Assembly: GCA_016784285.1 (NCBI GenBank)
Contig: JADHUX010000025.1
Location: 1-7,192, forward strand
Direction: 5' to 3'
Source of the DNA: Parcubacteria group bacterium
GTDB taxonomy: Bacteria > Patescibacteriota > Minisyncoccia > Phycocordibacterales > UBA2163
DNA length: 7,192 nucleotides
Made by a program: the position numbers and the translations under genes. Below, piece by piece: positions 5,606 through 7,192 of the stretch; the first letter of the stretch is position 1, and each line of letters opens with the position of its first letter. Under the pieces are notes generated by a model that was given only the letters and a program-made list of their open reading frames with translations, did no database searches and had not been told where the DNA came from.

Positions 5606-5926
5606 ATGAAAGAATTTGCAGTAATAGAGACTGGAGGTAAGCAATATCGTGTATCTGAAGGGGATACAGTGAAGATTGAAAAGCTTTCAGGCGAACATAA
5701 AGCGGGCGACAAAATCACTTTTGATAAAGTGCTTCTTGTTGATGACGGCAAAAACACTGACATAGGAACTCCCTATGTAGAAAAGGCTAAAGTAACAGGA
5801 AGCTTTATAGAAGAAGGAAAAGCAAAGAAGATCAACGTAGTCAAATTCAAATCTAAATCTCGCTACAACAAAACAAGAGGGCATAGACAAATCTTCAATA
5901 CTGTAAAAATAGAATCTCTTAAATAG
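5606..5926 (+). CDS. rplU: Large-subunit ribosomal protein bL21
   Basis: A 106-residue protein of normal bL21 length, which binds 23S rRNA in the large ribosomal subunit. The N-terminal FAVIETGGKQYRV (4-16) and the C-terminal basic signature around KFKSKSRYNKTRGHRQIFNT (80-99) are diagnostic. In many bacteria rplU is followed directly by rpmA (bL27). Here it is followed by a structured non-coding region and a converging gene, so that pairing is lost at this locus. It starts 38 bp after rmuC with its own probable promoter and no Shine-Dalgarno site. Confidence 0.97.
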   Translation: MKEFAVIETGGKQYRVSEGDTVKIEKLSGEHKAGDKITFDKVLLVDDGKNTDIGTPYVEKAKVTGSFIEEGKAKKINVVKFKSKSRYNKTRGHRQIFNTVKIESLK

Positions 5927-5945
5927 CGCTCCTTAAGATTTTTTT
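5917..5945 (+). terminator. Possible weak terminator of rplU
   Basis: TCTTAA (5917-5922) can pair with TTAAGA (5933-5938), followed at once by seven T (5939-5945). The stem is short and AT-rich and overlaps the stop codon, so it may be weak. No better terminator follows before the inverted repeat downstream. Confidence 0.4.
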
Positions 5946-6039
5946 GTTCAACACCGAGTGTTTCCATTTATAGTATGTGGAATATTAACGTAAGTAGCTA
6001 AATATAGGTGCAACACTCGGTGTGTTAACAAACAATCTT
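5935..6039. repeat. Long inverted repeat between rplU and recR
   Basis: The arms at 5935-5962 and 6012-6039 are about 28 bp each. They include a perfect 12-bp core, ACACCGAGTGTT (5951-5962) against AACACTCGGTGT (6012-6023), and matching ends AAGATT/AATCTT. Each arm is itself a small dyad (AACAC-CGA-GTGTT on the left, ACAC-TCG-GTGT on the right). The 49-bp centre contains a further hairpin, TTCCA (5962-5966) with TGGAA (5978-5982). It lies between converging genes. It may be a two-way terminator, a small MITE-like element or a structured RNA; nothing decides between them. Confidence 0.7.
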
Positions 6040-6047
6040 TTTCCGCG

Positions 6048-6641
6048 TTAAGTTCTATTTTTGAATGCGTTTTTGAGGGTGTCAGAGTCTGGGTATTCTA
6101 GTTCTATGCCAGTAGAGAGACCACGGCCTAGTATTGTTATCTTGCAAGAGCTCGGAAGTAAATCTCTTACATACTTTTCAGTATTTTCTCCATCTGGGTT
6201 TACTGAAAGTGCTAATATAACTTCTTTTATATTTGTATCTTTTATCCGCTCTTTTAGTTGGCTCACTCTTATTCTGTTTTCAGGGTTTTTCTCTAGTATT
6301 GGCACTTTGCCTCCAAGTATAAAATATTTACCTTCATAGATTTTACTTTTCTCAATATTTTCAAAATCTGCATCACGCTCTACTATCATAAGCATCTCAC
6401 CATTTCGGTTTGGGTCTCTGCATATCTCACATATTTTTGTATTGTGTAAAGAGTTTGAAAAAAAGCGCATACAAGACTCACAAGTAGAGACTTCTTTTTT
6501 GAGCTCTAGTAATAGGCGAGCGAGCTCCTCTAGAAATGAGCTGTTTCGTGTAAGTAAAAAATAAACAAACCTCTTTGCTTGCCTCGGTCCAATCCCTGGG
6601 AATTTGGAAAATAATTCTGTGAGTTTACTTATTGTATTCAT
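6048..6641 (-). CDS. recR: Recombination mediator RecR
   Basis: A 197-residue protein close to the usual length of about 200. RecR forms a DNA-clamp-like ring and, with RecO (and RecF where present), loads RecA onto gapped single-stranded DNA. Seen in order: helix-hairpin-helix FPGIGPRQAKR (14-24), a four-cysteine zinc finger CESC (54-57) and CEIC (71-74), a TOPRIM domain from MLMIVERDAD (83-92) through VILALSVNPDGENT (141-154), and the C-terminal GRGLSTGIELEYPDSDTL (172-189), typical of RecR. The start at 6641 gives the normal N-terminus. No Shine-Dalgarno site precedes it. A TATACA lies only 2 nt before the ATG, too close to serve it. It is probably co-transcribed from dnaB, 34 bp upstream, across a strong dyad. 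Confidence 0.96.
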   Translation of the reverse strand: MNTISKLTELFSKFPGIGPRQAKRFVYFLLTRNSSFLEELARLLLELKKEVSTCESCMRFFSNSLHNTKICEICRDPNRNGEMLMIVERDADFENIEKSKIYEGKYFILGGKVPILEKNPENRIRVSQLKERIKDTNIKEVILALSVNPDGENTEKYVRDLLPSSCKITILGRGLSTGIELEYPDSDTLKNAFKNRT

Positions 6642-6648
6642 ATTGTAT

Positions 6649-6675
6649 AATCCGCTAGGTTTGACCTAGCGGATT
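6649..6675. repeat. 12-bp dyad hairpin between dnaB and recR
   Basis: AATCCGCTAGGT (6649-6660) and ACCTAGCGGATT (6664-6675) are perfect complements around a 3-nt loop. The dyad begins right after the dnaB stop and ends 7 bp before the recR ATG. Read on the minus strand there is no T run after it, so it is a poor intrinsic terminator for dnaB. It may cause partial termination, stabilise a 3' end or shape the recR start. On the plus strand it is followed by TTTTAAAAA. Confidence 0.85.
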
Positions 6676-7192
6676 TTAAAAATCTACGCTAGTTTCTTCT
6701 GACTCTGCAAAATCACCGAAATTGCTCTTGTCGATACTGTTGAACGTAACCCTCTTTTCATCAAAGTAAAGATCTATTTTTCCTACTGGGCCGTTTCGAT
6801 GCTTCTCTATAAGAATTTCTGCTATGTTTGTCTTTTCAGAATCGTCATTCATCTTGTCTTCTCTGTGTATAAACATTACTACATCAGCGTCTTGCTCAAT
6901 AGAACCAGAGTCACGTAGGTCGGAGAGTCGTGGTTTACCTCGTCTTTGCTCTATAGCACGAGAGAGCTGTGAGAGTGCAATAACCGGTACTTCAAGCTCA
7001 CGAGCCATAGTCTTCAGAGAGCGAGAGATCTCTGTAACTTGCTGAGTCATAGAGTCAGAAGCTTTTGTATTTGTAGGTGCCATAAGCTGTAGATAATCCA
7101 CGATAATAAGACCAATCCCGCGCTCACTTTTGAGCCGTCGTGCTACAGATCGCATCTTAAGGATGTTGTTTGCAGGTTGGTCATCTATAAAT
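6676..7192 (-). CDS. dnaB: Replicative DNA helicase DnaB, C-terminal part
   Basis: The last 172 codons of DnaB, the ring helicase that unwinds DNA at the replication fork. The frame stays open to the window edge, starting within FIDDQPANN. The methionine at 7155 is internal, because the residues before it match the DnaB segment YIDD-x-P ahead of RRLK. Seen: Walker [14 protein letters not shown], the following motif with [14 protein letters not shown], and [20 protein letters not shown], the most conserved DnaB block, then the C-terminal [16 protein letters not shown] with the arginine-finger/KxR region. The N-terminal domain and Walker A motif lie outside. The gene ends in TAA just before a dyad; recR follows on the same strand. 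Confidence 0.96.
   Translation of the reverse strand, partial: FIDDQPANNILKMRSVARRLKSERGIGLIIVDYLQLMAPTNTKASDSMTQQVTEISRSLKTMARELEVPVIALSQLSRAIEQRRGKPRLSDLRDSGSIEQDADVVMFIHREDKMNDDSEKTNIAEILIEKHRNGPVGKIDLYFDEKRVTFNSIDKSNFGDFAESEETSVDF

Noticed and set aside
5927..6047. A tRNA or an rpmA gene after rplU
   Set aside because: No cloverleaf or open frame matching bL27 is visible; only inverted repeats are present.
6676..7155. A complete 159-residue protein starting at 7155
   Set aside because: The frame continues to the window edge with [12 protein letters not shown], which matches DnaB; the methionine is internal.

Overview
The window looks like a chromosomal segment of a small-genome, AT-rich bacterium, most likely a member of the Candidate Phyla Radiation (Patescibacteria, Parcubacteria-like). 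The lineage is an inference. It rests on the diverged ATPase motifs, the short leaderless-looking gene starts, the gene mix without conserved operons, and the absence of Shine-Dalgarno sites before housekeeping genes. The genetic code is standard: TGA is used as a stop at 4370-4372 and the tryptophans read as TGG.

Layout: a yqeY-like gene (79-528, minus) lies between two copies of a palindromic repeat (1-75 and 559-651). Next comes a self-contained unit of promoter, Shine-Dalgarno site, gene for a 177-residue two-helix membrane protein, and terminator (676-1345). A third, shorter, inverted copy of the repeat (1359-1408) abuts the promoter of a P-type cation ATPase gene (1433-4117). A second self-contained unit (4122-4434) encodes a 56-residue zinc-ribbon protein. 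It is followed by rmuC (4467-5567) and rplU (5606-5926). A structured 120-bp intergenic region (5927-6047) separates these from the minus-strand pair dnaB (3' part only, 6676-7192) and recR (6048-6641), which have a strong dyad between them.

The known genes are mostly unrelated: ion transport, tRNA-amidotransferase-like domain, recombination (RmuC, RecR), replication (DnaB) and ribosome (bL21). The only plausible functional pair is dnaB-recR, both replication/repair genes on the same strand and 34 bp apart.

The most interesting signals are non-coding. (1) The hairpin repeat family has an outer stem kept by a compensatory base-pair change and an exchangeable inner arm. All copies point the same way relative to the next gene on the strand concerned. 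(2) There are two kinds of gene start: four conserved genes have a -10 box 6-9 nt before ATG and no Shine-Dalgarno site, whereas two unrecognised small genes have a TTGACA promoter, a leader, a strong Shine-Dalgarno site and their own terminator. No complete defence system, CRISPR array, transposase or RNA gene was recognised.
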